Positions 8,094 through 17,274 of a stretch of DNA of 64,000 nt are shown here, in pieces. The stretch covers positions 248,001 through 312,000 of the forward strand of contig CBDFLD010000018.1 of NCBI GenBank assembly GCA_965249005.1. The letters run 5' to 3'. The number at the start of each line of letters is the position of its first letter. Within the stretch, counting starts at the first letter, position 1. This DNA comes from CBDFLD01 sp965249005 (lineage in GTDB: Bacteria > Acidobacteriota > UBA6911). The notes under the pieces are model-generated. The model made no database searches and was not told the DNA's origin. It worked only from the letters and a program-made list of their open reading frames with translations. The translations under genes and the position numbers were made by a program.

Positions 8094-9917
8094 ATGTCAC
8101 ATAGAAGGAAAAAGTCTGCCGACTCCAAGGGCGGCGGCAAGCTACGGATCGGTGATCATTGGAACGCGATTTCCATTATCGCCCTGTCACAATCGAATCC
8201 GCTCAAGGCGGTGGCGGAGTTCGTCGAGAACAGTATCGATGCGCAGGCCAAGCACATCACGATTACTCGGGGCAAGGAAGGAGGCGAGCAGTACCTCCGC
8301 ATCGTGGACGATGGAGGCGGTGTGCCCAGAGACGGAGACGGCCTGCCGGATTTCCGGTATGTGGCCACGCACATCTGCGATTCCATCAAACGCCGACTCA
8401 GTGCCGAGGATGCGAGAAACGTTCAGGGCGAGTTCGGTATCGGATTGCTCAGCTTCTGGACCGTGGGAAAACAGCTCACCATGCTTTCGACCGCGGCCAA
8501 TGGGAAGACTTACCAAATGCAGATGGTACGGGGCAAACCCGACTATACGGTAGAACCTCGGCGGGTCCTTTTTTCGAAGGGGGGGACGTCGCTCACGGTA
8601 AAGCCGCTTCTGTCGGGTATCCGACAGTTCAGCGGTGAAAAGCTACAGTGGTATCTCGCTTCTGAGTTACGCGATCGAATTCGAAAGTCGGGCGTGAAGA
8701 TCGATATCATCGACCGGCAGGCCCGCTCACAACACAAGGTGGAACCCAGAAAATTCCACGGCAGGTTGCTGCAGCGACTTCCAGAGCCATCAACGCCTCT
8801 CGGCGCGGTTTACGTGGAGATTTATCTGGCCGACCCCAAGTCCGAGAATCAGGTGGCGCTCTATCGGTCTGGAACCCGGGTTTTGCCATCGATCACGGAA
8901 GTAGATGAGTTTCAAGTCGTTCCCTGGAGTTCAGGGTATCTGCTTGGCATCATCGACGCCCCCTTTCTGAGTCTGACCCCAGGGTCCAGATCGGGGATCA
9001 TTCAGGACGAAGCATTTGGAATGTTCCGGGATGCCCTGAAGCCACTCGAAGACACCCTCAGTGAAATCGTCGCCCGGCAGGTCCAGGCCGAGGAAGAAAA
9101 AGCGAGTCAGAATACCTTGCGTTCGATCCAGAAGGCGTTTCGCGAGGCCTCCCTGATCCTGCCGGCGGAAGAGTACGACTGGATTCGGGTCCGCGGTCAG
9201 AAAGCGGAGAAAGAGGGAGGTGATCGACAAGGAGCACGAACACCGCCGGGAATACCCTTGAAGCACAGTGGCACGGAGGAAGAAGCCACCGACTCGGCCG
9301 AAGCCGAACCACAGAAAAAGTTTTTCGAATACGCGGGTCCCTTGTTCTCTGTCCGGATATCGCCGGCATCCACTCTGCTTCCGGTTCAGCAAAAGCGCAG
9401 TTTCCGTGCGATTGCTCGGGATCGAAGTCGTCGGCAGGTCGAGGACAATCTTGCCTTTTCCTGGGAGGTCTCAGAAGGAAGCGGCGTCCTGGACAACCAG
9501 GATCGCGAGATTGTTACTTTTGTCGCCCCATCGGAGCCTGGTCTGACCAAGCTCAGCCTCTCGGCCACGCAGGGAGAGATCGTCTGTACTGCAGAAAGCC
9601 TGATTACGGTAACCGATTCCTTGATTCCAAGTAGGAATCTCCCTGGGGATCAGCGCGGTCTGCCGGGGTACACGTTTCGCAAGGCCCCGGGGGAATTATG
9701 GAGATCCCGGTACGATGAAGGGAACAATCTCATCATCATCAACAACGGTCACCGAGACTTTGTCTATTGCTCGAAAAACAAATCCCTCAAGCTCCGCTAC
9801 CTCTGCCGTCTGTTCGCCAAGGAAATGGTCTATCGTAATTTTCCCGGCTATCCTCCAGAGCAGCTGCTGGAGCGACTGATCGAGTTGTCTCTGTACACGG
9901 AAGAACACCTGCGCTGA
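8094..9917 (+). CDS. GHKL (Hsp90/MutL/MORC-like) ATPase with C-terminal Ig-like domain
   Basis: 607 residues. The N-terminal GHKL ATPase has all boxes: N-box AVAEFVENSIDAQ (about 38-50), G1 VDDGGGVP (about 72-79), and G2 GEFGIGLLSF (about 112-121). A second domain at about 150-340 resembles the S5-type transducer of MutL/Hsp90/MORC. A charged linker leads to an Ig-like beta domain (about 415-510), then a conserved-looking end (NLIIINNGHRDFVY, LRYLCRLFAKEMV). No signal peptide or membrane helix. The closest architecture by eye is the MORC/MutL-like set of prokaryotic ATPases found near DNA-handling genes. ATP binding and conformational clamping are expected from the family; the client is unknown. 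It lies between the HNH gene and a giant secreted protein gene whose start is 24 bases downstream. Confidence 0.85.
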   Translation: MSHRRKKSADSKGGGKLRIGDHWNAISIIALSQSNPLKAVAEFVENSIDAQAKHITITRGKEGGEQYLRIVDDGGGVPRDGDGLPDFRYVATHICDSIKRRLSAEDARNVQGEFGIGLLSFWTVGKQLTMLSTAANGKTYQMQMVRGKPDYTVEPRRVLFSKGGTSLTVKPLLSGIRQFSGEKLQWYLASELRDRIRKSGVKIDIIDRQARSQHKVEPRKFHGRLLQRLPEPSTPLGAVYVEIYLADPKSENQVALYRSGTRVLPSITEVDEFQVVPWSSGYLLGIIDAPFLSLTPGSRSGIIQDEAFGMFRDALKPLEDTLSEIVARQVQAEEEKASQNTLRSIQKAFREASLILPAEEYDWIRVRGQKAEKEGGDRQGARTPPGIPLKHSGTEEEATDSAEAEPQKKFFEYAGPLFSVRISPASTLLPVQQKRSFRAIARDRSRRQVEDNLAFSWEVSEGSGVLDNQDREIVTFVAPSEPGLTKLSLSATQGEIVCTAESLITVTDSLIPSRNLPGDQRGLPGYTFRKAPGELWRSRYDEGNNLIIINNGHRDFVYCSKNKSLKLRYLCRLFAKEMVYRNFPGYPPEQLLERLIELSLYTEEHLR

Positions 9918-9941
9918 GTTCAAATCCCAACAGGAGTGATC

Positions 9942-12900
9942 ATGAAGGCATTAAGCGGTCTAGGAACATCCCTATTCTCTGTTCTCATCCTGTCTTTCCC
10001 CGCCGTGTGCGTGCCACAGGCATATGCCGACGACACGTGGCGCTTTGACTTTGGCACAGCCGACAGTCCCTCTGCCAAGGGTTACGCCAGCGTGACGGGC
10101 CAAGACGCTTATGAATCCTCCCGCGGGTACGGGTGGGAGAGTGCCGTCCAGGAGGGATTTGCGACTCAAACCCCCAGCTGGGACGATGAGACTCCGTCGC
10201 AAAAAGTCGGTCGCGGGATCACCCTGGAGGCTCCTCTGCTCTATAACCAGTTCGCAGACCCGCTGAACCGTGACGGTGTGAGCAGCACGCGGCCCATGAC
10301 GTTCCGCGTCGATCTACCGAACGGCCGTTATCGTGTTTCCGTTCTTGTTGGGGATCTCACAGAACCCTTGGGCTCACTTTGGTTGGATGCCAACGGCCGG
10401 GCTGTCGCCCGGAATCTCAGCACGAAGCACTACATCTGGCGGACTTACCCTTTCGGCCTGGGGTTCTTCCGCTGGGTGCGTTTTAACGCGGATGTGTCGA
10501 ACGGGAAGTTGCAGTTGCGTTTCTACGGCAATGACGAGCAGTATCGTAAGGACAAGGCCCGCATGGACGAGCTGTTCCCGCGAAACGAGCATCTGCAGAA
10601 TCTCAAGCGCAAGCAATCCTACGCCAGGGGAGATCCCAATCCCTACCGCGAGCGGGAACATGACTTTGGTGGCCCCTTCGTGCGCAGCAGCGTTCTGGGC
10701 CTGACGGTTCTGCCGTACTCGCAACCTCCCCTGCTTTGGGAGGGAGCCACGCTGCGCGCAGGCCGAGATCAGCAAGGAGAATGGATAGGGGATTTCCTCG
10801 AGTCGTTCCACTCGGGTGATTTCTCCCGGGCAGTCGAGCTTCTCGAAGCGGCCTCGAACCGGGGCGAGAGCTCCGATGCCGTAGCGTTTGGGTATCTGAG
10901 CCTTCTCGGTCATCCCGAAACGCGAGAGCCTTACGAGGAGTCGTGGATCAAGGAGGCAGATCAAGCGCTTGCTGCGTTCGAATCGGACGAAATCCGGCAA
11001 GATCTTGCCTACTTCGCGCGAGCCCGAAGACATTTCCAGGAGCGAGGCATGGGGCGGGAAGTGGATCCCGTTACCGGTCGTACGTCGTACGAGAGCCATT
11101 TCTTGCAGCTCTATCGCGCCGCGGCCCTCTGGCAACAGATTGGACCGGATTCTCCCCTTTATTACAATGCGCAGCAGTACCGGATGCGGGCCTTGATGAT
11201 GATGGATCCGCACCGTTGGACATTCTGCTCCGGTGAGGGATTCAAGATCGTTCCGAAACTGCTCGAGGTCTGGCCCGAGAACAAGTACGCGCTCTATTTC
11301 GAGAAGGGGCAATGGAACCGGGACGAGGATTGGATTCTGGGAGAGTACAGCGCCGACATTCCGATGGACGGCGCGCCGGAGTGGGCGCGTATGCTCCGGG
11401 CGGCCCATCTCATGATCTTGGACATGACCGAATGGTGGCACGATCATAAGTTGCAGCCGGATGGAGGGATCGGCGGCGGCTGGGGAGACGATGTCGAGTT
11501 GATCGCCCTTTGGGCTGTCTACGGTTTGCTCAATCCTTCCGCTTCACCCAAGACCGTCGCGGTAGCGGAGCGTAATCTGCAAGGACTTTGGGATAGTGAT
11601 GAGGTCGACTCGGAAGCTGGATTTGTACGATTCTTGACTGATGCGGAACACGCCGCCGAGTGGACCGGCAATACGCTCAACCTGATGCTCAACGTTCGTT
11701 ATGGGAATCCCCTCTGGGTGGAACGAGCCATGGGCACTGCGAAGTTGATGCGCAATCTCTTCATGGCCAAAACCAAGCTGGGCCGGCTGCACTTCAAGGC
11801 CAACTACATGGGTGCGCTGAACATCGATATTGGGGGCAAGCGAGGTCGGGGGCCGCGGTCTAACGACTCCTACATCAACTTTCGCGCGACCCGGCCTGCG
11901 GCTGCCGTTCATTGGTACAGCGGCCACCCGACGATCGAACGTCTGTTTGTCGATTGGGCAGCCGGCTGGCTGCAAGATGCCATGAGTGAGAGTCGGGGAA
12001 AACCCAGGGGGGTGATTCCTGTTGAAGTGGGTTGGCCGGACAACGAAATCGGTGGGATCGACAGTCCCAGTTGGTACGAGGCGTATCGTCCCTTCGGCAC
12101 GGTCAATATCGATTTCGAGAATCTCGGCTATCGCGATTACATCATCCAGCTGTTTCTCATGGCTCATGAGATGACAGGGGACGACAGATTCCTGGAGCCA
12201 CTGCGTCTGGAGTCCGAGCTGGTTCGGCACTATGAGGGCCGGATCCCCCGTGCGCCGGAGCCCGGAACCGCAGCCTGGGCTGCTTACATTCTGAGCGGAC
12301 ACAACAAACGCAACTACAATGCCGATGAGCAATGGCAGAGGATCCAATCCAGACTTACCACCGCCCAGGGCACGACGACCGGCTACTCCGCCTCGGATGT
12401 CATCAAGGGTTGCGAAGCCGTGATCGAAAATATGGAGAAGCTGTGGCCGCGGCTCACGACGGAGACATCGGCGACAGATCGCATCGCCTTCGGGGAAATT
12501 GGAAATCCTTTTTACTACATGAGTGGAACGGTGCCGAGCCCCTCGGTGATCGAGAATCTGGCGATCACACATGAAGGCCTGGGACGCGACGCCGTGGCCC
12601 GGGTGGCGCTGTCGAACGACCAGGAGCTTAGGGTTGTCTACTATAACTTCAATCCGAAACCCCTCCGCTTGGACGCCGCACTTTGGCGGTTGACTCCGGG
12701 AGGAACCTATCGCGTCGTCACGCGTGTGGACACTGACGGAGATGGCTTGGCAGACCGTGACGTTTCTCGGGCGAAAACGGTTCTGGAGAACCGTGGCGAG
12801 ACCGTAACGCTGACGCTGGCTCCGAAGACGTCGACGGTGCTCGAGCTTACCCAACTGGTGGCGGGTGACGGAGTCGCGCTGAAACCCGACCTGGCAGTCG

Positions 12901-13259
12901 TTGCCGAGGAGATCGTATACAACACCCGGTGGCGCGAGGTCGAAGTCACGCTTCACAACATCGGCGCCGTCGAGGCCGAAAACTTCGATGTGGTTTTCTC
13001 CACCGTGGATGATCAGGACCAGGCGGAGGAGATCGGGCGGGTTCACGTCTCGTTTTTGAACTGGCCGCTCGATTTCGATCCCAAGACGATGCGCGTAGGG
13101 GTTCGGTACCTTCAAAAAACCGCGAAGGTCCGCTACCGCGTCGACGTCGATCCCGACGACCGACTGGACGAAATAACGGAGCGGAACAATAGGGCCGAGC
13201 GTCTCATCGAACTGGATCCCCGCAAACTGCTCGGCCGCATCGTCCCTGACAACTACTAG
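9942..13259 (+). CDS. Giant secreted protein, paralogue of the 1662-4856 protein
   Basis: 1,105 residues. ATG at 9942 is preferred over an in-frame GTG at 9936, because AGGAG sits 5 bases before it. A signal peptide is followed by WRFDFGTADSPSAKGYASV and SSRGYGW (malectin/CBM-like domain), a helical TPR-like part, a core with GGIGGGWGDDVELIALW and AEWTGNTLNLMLNVRYGNP, and a C-terminal CARDB-like domain (KPDLAVVAEEI, VTLHNIGAVEAENF, ITERNNRAE). Domain order and many motifs match the 1662-4856 protein, but overall identity looks moderate, so the duplication is not recent. A Ca-binding-like DTDGDGLADRD stretch precedes CARDB. It is exported and probably acts on an extracellular polymer; the reaction is unknown. 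No sulfatase is adjacent to this copy. Confidence 0.75.
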   Translation: MKALSGLGTSLFSVLILSFPAVCVPQAYADDTWRFDFGTADSPSAKGYASVTGQDAYESSRGYGWESAVQEGFATQTPSWDDETPSQKVGRGITLEAPLLYNQFADPLNRDGVSSTRPMTFRVDLPNGRYRVSVLVGDLTEPLGSLWLDANGRAVARNLSTKHYIWRTYPFGLGFFRWVRFNADVSNGKLQLRFYGNDEQYRKDKARMDELFPRNEHLQNLKRKQSYARGDPNPYREREHDFGGPFVRSSVLGLTVLPYSQPPLLWEGATLRAGRDQQGEWIGDFLESFHSGDFSRAVELLEAASNRGESSDAVAFGYLSLLGHPETREPYEESWIKEADQALAAFESDEIRQDLAYFARARRHFQERGMGREVDPVTGRTSYESHFLQLYRAAALWQQIGPDSPLYYNAQQYRMRALMMMDPHRWTFCSGEGFKIVPKLLEVWPENKYALYFEKGQWNRDEDWILGEYSADIPMDGAPEWARMLRAAHLMILDMTEWWHDHKLQPDGGIGGGWGDDVELIALWAVYGLLNPSASPKTVAVAERNLQGLWDSDEVDSEAGFVRFLTDAEHAAEWTGNTLNLMLNVRYGNPLWVERAMGTAKLMRNLFMAKTKLGRLHFKANYMGALNIDIGGKRGRGPRSNDSYINFRATRPAAAVHWYSGHPTIERLFVDWAAGWLQDAMSESRGKPRGVIPVEVGWPDNEIGGIDSPSWYEAYRPFGTVNIDFENLGYRDYIIQLFLMAHEMTGDDRFLEPLRLESELVRHYEGRIPRAPEPGTAAWAAYILSGHNKRNYNADEQWQRIQSRLTTAQGTTTGYSASDVIKGCEAVIENMEKLWPRLTTETSATDRIAFGEIGNPFYYMSGTVPSPSVIENLAITHEGLGRDAVARVALSNDQELRVVYYNFNPKPLRLDAALWRLTPGGTYRVVTRVDTDGDGLADRDVSRAKTVLENRGETVTLTLAPKTSTVLELTQLVAGDGVALKPDLAVVAEEIVYNTRWREVEVTLHNIGAVEAENFDVVFSTVDDQDQAEEIGRVHVSFLNWPLDFDPKTMRVGVRYLQKTAKVRYRVDVDPDDRLDEITERNNRAERLIELDPRKLLGRIVPDNY

Positions 13260-13297
13260 TTATTTGCAACGGCCCAATGGACTCGATTCTTAGGTTC

Positions 13298-13807
13298 CTA
13301 ATCAGCACTTTCAGCCACCAGCGACCGCGACCACACATTTGCCCACAGCCTACTAGCCCGATCTGCCAGCCACAAGCCGATGGCCATAGCTGCCACGGTT
13401 GTGATGCTGCCCAACGAGAGTAGCGGTACACCCACCAATCCGTGGCCTAGGTTGCAGCCTCCGGCAATGCCTGCCCCAACGCCCATCAGCAAACCACCGG
13501 CTGCCAACTCGGCATTCCGGCGCGGCGACTCTCCGCGGATCCATAGTGTCCCTGATAATTTCGCCGCCAGAAATGCACCGGGGATCAGACTGATCAAGCT
13601 GACAGGTATCCAGAGCGACCCGATTTGGCCACCTTCGCTCAAGGCCGTCAGGACGTTAGCCGGAACACTCGACGTGCCAAAGGTATAGCTGGAGCCACCA
13701 GCTTGAGCCAATAACCACGCCAAGCCTTCCCCAACTCCAATACTTGCCCCTCGACGCCTGAGGCGAACGCCATAGCCAGACGACCAGCACCAACCCCACC
13801 AAAGCAA
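13298..13807 (-). CDS. YeeE/YedE-family transporter, C-terminal part (frameshifted)
   Basis: This frame carries the second half of a YeeE/YedE sulfur-compound transporter: GASIGVGEGLAWLLAQAGG, a linker, LIPGAFLAAKLSG, then GGLLMGVGAGIAGGCNLGHG with the family's GCxxGHG motif, and a final membrane helix. The N-terminal half lies in another frame (13656-14282) and the two overlap. The credible protein switches frame between about 13741 and 13765, consistent with a one-base indel. Residues before about position 20 of this frame are not family-like. Either the gene is inactive or the sequence has an error here. Confidence 0.7.
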   Translation of the reverse strand: MLWWGWCWSSGYGVRLRRRGASIGVGEGLAWLLAQAGGSSYTFGTSSVPANVLTALSEGGQIGSLWIPVSLISLIPGAFLAAKLSGTLWIRGESPRRNAELAAGGLLMGVGAGIAGGCNLGHGLVGVPLLSLGSITTVAAMAIGLWLADRASRLWANVWSRSLVAESAD

Positions 13808-14282
13808 TCAGCCCAATACCAACCAACGGGCCGAATAGATTGAGTGTCGTCGCGCTCTGACCATCCACCGTCACTTGAGCCCTATTCAATGTCTCATGGA
13901 GTGGCGACAGAGGACCGCGATAGATGATGATATCTCCTAAAGCCCATGTCGCCAGGGCCACGAGGGTCCCCAACATTCCATGCCCCAACTTGTAGAACAT
14001 GCCAGTAACGCAGGTGGCGGCGACCCTCATTCCAATGCCGAAAATGATCCCGCCAATAAGGTTCGCCTGCCAGGCAAAGGGGGGAATCCAGGGATCGATC
14101 AGGCCCAAGGCAATTAGAGCATACACGACGGGTGCGGCAACGAGTACAGTCAGTAGATAGGCTGGAAACAGGTCGAGGCGACGTGGCGATCGTAGGAACC
14201 CCCGCAACATACTATGGAAACACAAGTCGCCCCGCTCAATGATGTAGCCCAAACCAAATCCCGCCAGAATGGCCAAGATCAC
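13656..14282 (-). CDS. YeeE/YedE-family transporter, N-terminal part (frameshifted)
   Basis: Integral membrane protein with hydrophobic segments from residue 1 onward (MILAILAGFGLGYIIERGD). Conserved blocks are ERGDLCFHSMLRGF and AATCVTGMFYKLGHG, where the Cys and GHG are the first copy of the pore motif that recurs in the C-terminal half. YeeE/YedE proteins are inner-membrane transporters; members with known substrates carry thiosulfate or supply sulfur or selenium. From about residue 175 the frame stops resembling the family, while the overlapping frame at 13298-13807 continues it. A joined product would be about 325 residues, the usual family length. Confidence 0.75.
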   Translation of the reverse strand: MILAILAGFGLGYIIERGDLCFHSMLRGFLRSPRRLDLFPAYLLTVLVAAPVVYALIALGLIDPWIPPFAWQANLIGGIIFGIGMRVAATCVTGMFYKLGHGMLGTLVALATWALGDIIIYRGPLSPLHETLNRAQVTVDGQSATTLNLFGPLVGIGLIALVGLVLVVWLWRSPQASRGKYWSWGRLGVVIGSSWWLQLYLWHVECSG

Positions 14283-14383
14283 TATTATCGGTATCTCCTC
14301 ATCATTGCGGAAAGGACTCGCCCGATAGCATGAAATAGGTTAGCGTCTGTAGGCTATTGTTGTCGTTGGCAACGATATATTCG

Positions 14384-16279
14384 TTACTGGGATCCGGCCC
14401 CGGAAATCGACTCGGCGTACTTGAGCTCGCCGGTCAGGCCGTCGTAGTACTGGAAGACGACCTGCGGCACGGGGAAAGCGACCCATCGTTCCTCCCCGGG
14501 CTGGCGCGGGTTGTTGAACACGTTGTTGAGCTGGACGACACAATAGGTCGGGTAACGCAGCTGCTCGCGCGGCACGTCGTCGAGCCAGAAAGTCGACCAG
14601 CGAATGTTCACCTTGTGCCCCTGATACTCGAACTCCCCCGAGCCCGGGCGATTCCCTTCATCGACGTAGAGATGGTTCGGGGAGTTGTGGGGCCCGGAGG
14701 CGAACTCCCACACGCGATCCGTGATCTTGATGACGAAAGAATTGTGCAGGTCACCGGTCAGAACGAAGACGGGTTTTCCCAGGCTGTCCCAAAAGTCGAT
14801 CAGTTCCGTGCGTTCTTCCAAAAAGACCGTCCAGGCATCATCCTTGTTGAGCGGGCGCACGGCGCCGCCTCCGACGTGAGGAATCATGAAGTTCACGGAG
14901 CTGACCACGAAAATAAAATCCGCGTTGCTTCCACGCATCCCCTTCTTGAGCCACTCCTTTTGTCTCTGTCCCAGCATGGACAGATCCTTCTTCCAGGGAT
15001 CCCGCGTGTCGTGCATTTGACGATGAGTACGGGTGTCGAGGACGAAAAAGTCTGCGTTGCTGACCGCAAACCGGTAGAAGTTCAACATGCCGATCGAGTA
15101 AGAAACTTTGCCGCCGGCCTTCGGCTCGGGGCGGACTCGAAGTCGATGACGATCGATTTTTTCCACGATCTCGTAGACTCCGGCGGCTGCATGACCGCCG
15201 ACTCCATCGAGGGCGTTATCGTTGACCCCGTCGGTTGGCTCCCCCCAGTGCACGAGCAGCGTCGCAGCCTTCTCGAGATCGAGCTGGCTGAAATCCTGGT
15301 TGGAGTCGGTGAGGATGTCGGTGCCCGCTTCGAGCTCGACCTGTCCAAAGACTATCTTCTGTGGGTCCGAGAGTGGATTGCTCCAACCCAGATAGTCGTG
15401 CCAGGCCTGAACTCCGATGTCTCGAAACGAAGCTCGTCGGTCCCGCAGCCCTGGTGTCCCCGCTCCCCAGACGTCGTTGAGAATCTCGTGATCGTCAAAG
15501 GTGAAAAACGTGGGGATATTCCGGTGCCAGTTGGCCAGGTTTTGCCCTCTGGATAGGTAGAGCTTGTAGTTCTCCCACACCCCGACGATCGTCGGCGCGA
15601 CTTGCACGATAGGGGGGAGGTCGGCGTCGGCCACGGCGTTGTCTCGTTGCCATTGAGCCACAGTGGTATCGCGACGCTCCTCGTAGAGCCAGTCGCCGTT
15701 CATCATCTGAAAGTGGATCTTGCCCTTGAGCTGATCGAACATGGTCTTGAAGGTGGGCAATGAAGGTCCCAGGCTTCTGGTCGGGTGCTGCATATTTCCG
15801 CAGGCAAACTCGAAACTGAAGTTGAACAGTCCATTCGGATTGTGCTGAGGATCGCGAAACTGATCGGCGTGAGGGAGCGTGCGGAACGAGCCGCCGGCGA
15901 TCTCGGTTCCCGATCCGGTGATTTCAATCGAATACTCGTATTCGGTGTTGGGCTTCAGCGATCGTACGTGTGCCCAACCGCTGTTGTCGTGCTCGAGGCG
16001 TGTATTCGCATGCGGCGAGGGCACTACGTCGCCACCATCCGCGCGGCAGATCACACGAAACTGAACAGGGCTCGAAGTGCGCACCCATACCCCTATGCCG
16101 TCGTGACTCAACCGACCGAGAATCGGACCATGAGTAATGGTCGGCGCCGTCGCCGGGGAGCGCGTAGCGACAGGAGCAGACTCACCCCCGAGAGCCGTGC
16201 GTACAGAATTGGTGCCAGTCAGCGCGGCCGAAATCGCGATGAGCAACAGAACAACATTCGAGTGTGGGTTCCTTGTCAT
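14384..16279 (-). CDS. PhoD-like alkaline phosphatase/phosphodiesterase, secreted
   Basis: About 631 residues. ATG at 16279 is preferred over 16297, because GAGGAAGA precedes it and the signal peptide (MTRNPHSNVVLLLIAISAA) then starts correctly. An N-terminal fibronectin-like domain (ITHGPILGRL, NTEYEYSIEI) precedes the calcineurin-like PhoD domain with FACGNMQ, FTFDDHEILNDVWG and VFVLTGDLHNS, which supply metal ligands. PhoD enzymes cleave phosphate monoesters and diesters outside the cytoplasm. A His-rich insertion-like segment around residues 330-400 (EAGTDILTDSN) is unusual but common in the subfamily annotated as metallophosphatases. The gene lies alone between a broken transporter and a broken kinase, all on the minus strand. 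Confidence 0.88.
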   Translation of the reverse strand: MTRNPHSNVVLLLIAISAALTGTNSVRTALGGESAPVATRSPATAPTITHGPILGRLSHDGIGVWVRTSSPVQFRVICRADGGDVVPSPHANTRLEHDNSGWAHVRSLKPNTEYEYSIEITGSGTEIAGGSFRTLPHADQFRDPQHNPNGLFNFSFEFACGNMQHPTRSLGPSLPTFKTMFDQLKGKIHFQMMNGDWLYEERRDTTVAQWQRDNAVADADLPPIVQVAPTIVGVWENYKLYLSRGQNLANWHRNIPTFFTFDDHEILNDVWGAGTPGLRDRRASFRDIGVQAWHDYLGWSNPLSDPQKIVFGQVELEAGTDILTDSNQDFSQLDLEKAATLLVHWGEPTDGVNDNALDGVGGHAAAGVYEIVEKIDRHRLRVRPEPKAGGKVSYSIGMLNFYRFAVSNADFFVLDTRTHRQMHDTRDPWKKDLSMLGQRQKEWLKKGMRGSNADFIFVVSSVNFMIPHVGGGAVRPLNKDDAWTVFLEERTELIDFWDSLGKPVFVLTGDLHNSFVIKITDRVWEFASGPHNSPNHLYVDEGNRPGSGEFEYQGHKVNIRWSTFWLDDVPREQLRYPTYCVVQLNNVFNNPRQPGEERWVAFPVPQVVFQYYDGLTGELKYAESISGAGSQ

Positions 16280-16343
16280 GTATCTTCTTCCTCTCATTTT
16301 TCCTAGTCCATGAGCGCAGGCCGTGCCGGAGGGAGGCTCGTCC

Positions 16344-17216
16344 TCATCGGAAGTTCTCGATCAGCATGATGTCTGAACTCACCTTCGTGTCCCCAAAGGC
16401 GTAGTAGATCCATTTGTCATCTGGGGACACGGCGATACTCCCCCACCCGAGCGCTACGGTCCCCTCCTCTGAACGCACTGGGGTATCAATTCCGGTCTTC
16501 AAATCCAAATAGTGAATGGAGAACCCTCCCCCACTTCTATTCTTCCCGTAGTAGAGTCGATCCCCCACGATGTCAAATCCAATGGCTTTTTCCAGGATCT
16601 CCACCTCCTCGCCACCCTCACTGGGAACTCGCCAAATTCGACCCTGCATGTAGTAAACGTACTCTCCAGCTGCCGATGCATGTGGCCAAGCCCATCTTCG
16701 TGCAACCGGGAATGTCTCCTCTCCCTCGGGAGACACCTTACGGATCTGCTGATTAGCGGTGGCGAAATAGATCCAGCGACCATCATGGGACCAACTCGGA
16801 GTATTATCGGGCTTAGGATCAGTGGTCAGACGTTTCGGCTCTCCCCCTTCGGCGTCAACGACATAAATATCCGCCTTGCCCTCCACGATCGAGACAAAAA
16901 CGATCCTTTGGCCGTCGGGAGACCAAGCGGGTCCGGTACCGCCTTGACGGGTCAACTGCATGGGATGCGAGCCATCCGCTTGAGATGTCCAGACTTCCTC
17001 AGTACCGGACCTCGTCGATGCAAAAGCGATCGTCTGGCCACTAGGGGACACCCTTATCATATGATCTGCCAACATCGGATTGGTGTGGCTGATTGGTTCC
17101 GGGTTCCGCTTTTCCTTCATGTTAGGGCCCGGGATACGCCATATTCCTAATCCCTCCGATTCACGTTGCACAAACACCAGACGATCCCCTCGGATACATG
17201 GGTAAAACGCTCCCAT
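16344..17216 (-). CDS. C-terminal PD40 propeller part of the kinase gene (separated by a frameshift)
   Basis: This frame encodes TolB/PD40-type beta-propeller repeats: SPSGQTIAFASTRSG, SPDGQRIVFVS, SHDGRWIYFATAN, SPDDKWIYYAFGD. It has no signal or start context of its own. Reading back past the ATG at 17216 without a stop to about 17300 gives LFRVPAKGGTLDVVAGPG, which continues the kinase protein. So it is the last third of one ~876-residue protein whose first part is encoded at 17275-18972 in another frame. It is probably translated only if the frame is restored. Confidence 0.7.
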   Translation of the reverse strand: MGAFYPCIRGDRLVFVQRESEGLGIWRIPGPNMKEKRNPEPISHTNPMLADHMIRVSPSGQTIAFASTRSGTEEVWTSQADGSHPMQLTRQGGTGPAWSPDGQRIVFVSIVEGKADIYVVDAEGGEPKRLTTDPKPDNTPSWSHDGRWIYFATANQQIRKVSPEGEETFPVARRWAWPHASAAGEYVYYMQGRIWRVPSEGGEEVEILEKAIGFDIVGDRLYYGKNRSGGGFSIHYLDLKTGIDTPVRSEEGTVALGWGSIAVSPDDKWIYYAFGDTKVSSDIMLIENFR

Positions 17217-17274
17217 CCCCGGACCGGCTACGACGTCCAGCGTCCCTCCTTTAGCGGGTACACGAAAAAGGCGA

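Noticed and set aside
10374..13115. Two long minus ORFs (357 and 523 codons) opposite the second giant protein
   Set aside because: The plus-strand protein has signal peptide, ribosome site and a paralogue; the minus ORFs have none.
14357..15556. 399-codon plus ORF opposite PhoD
   Set aside because: Antisense shadow of a gene with clear DDHE and GDLHN motifs.
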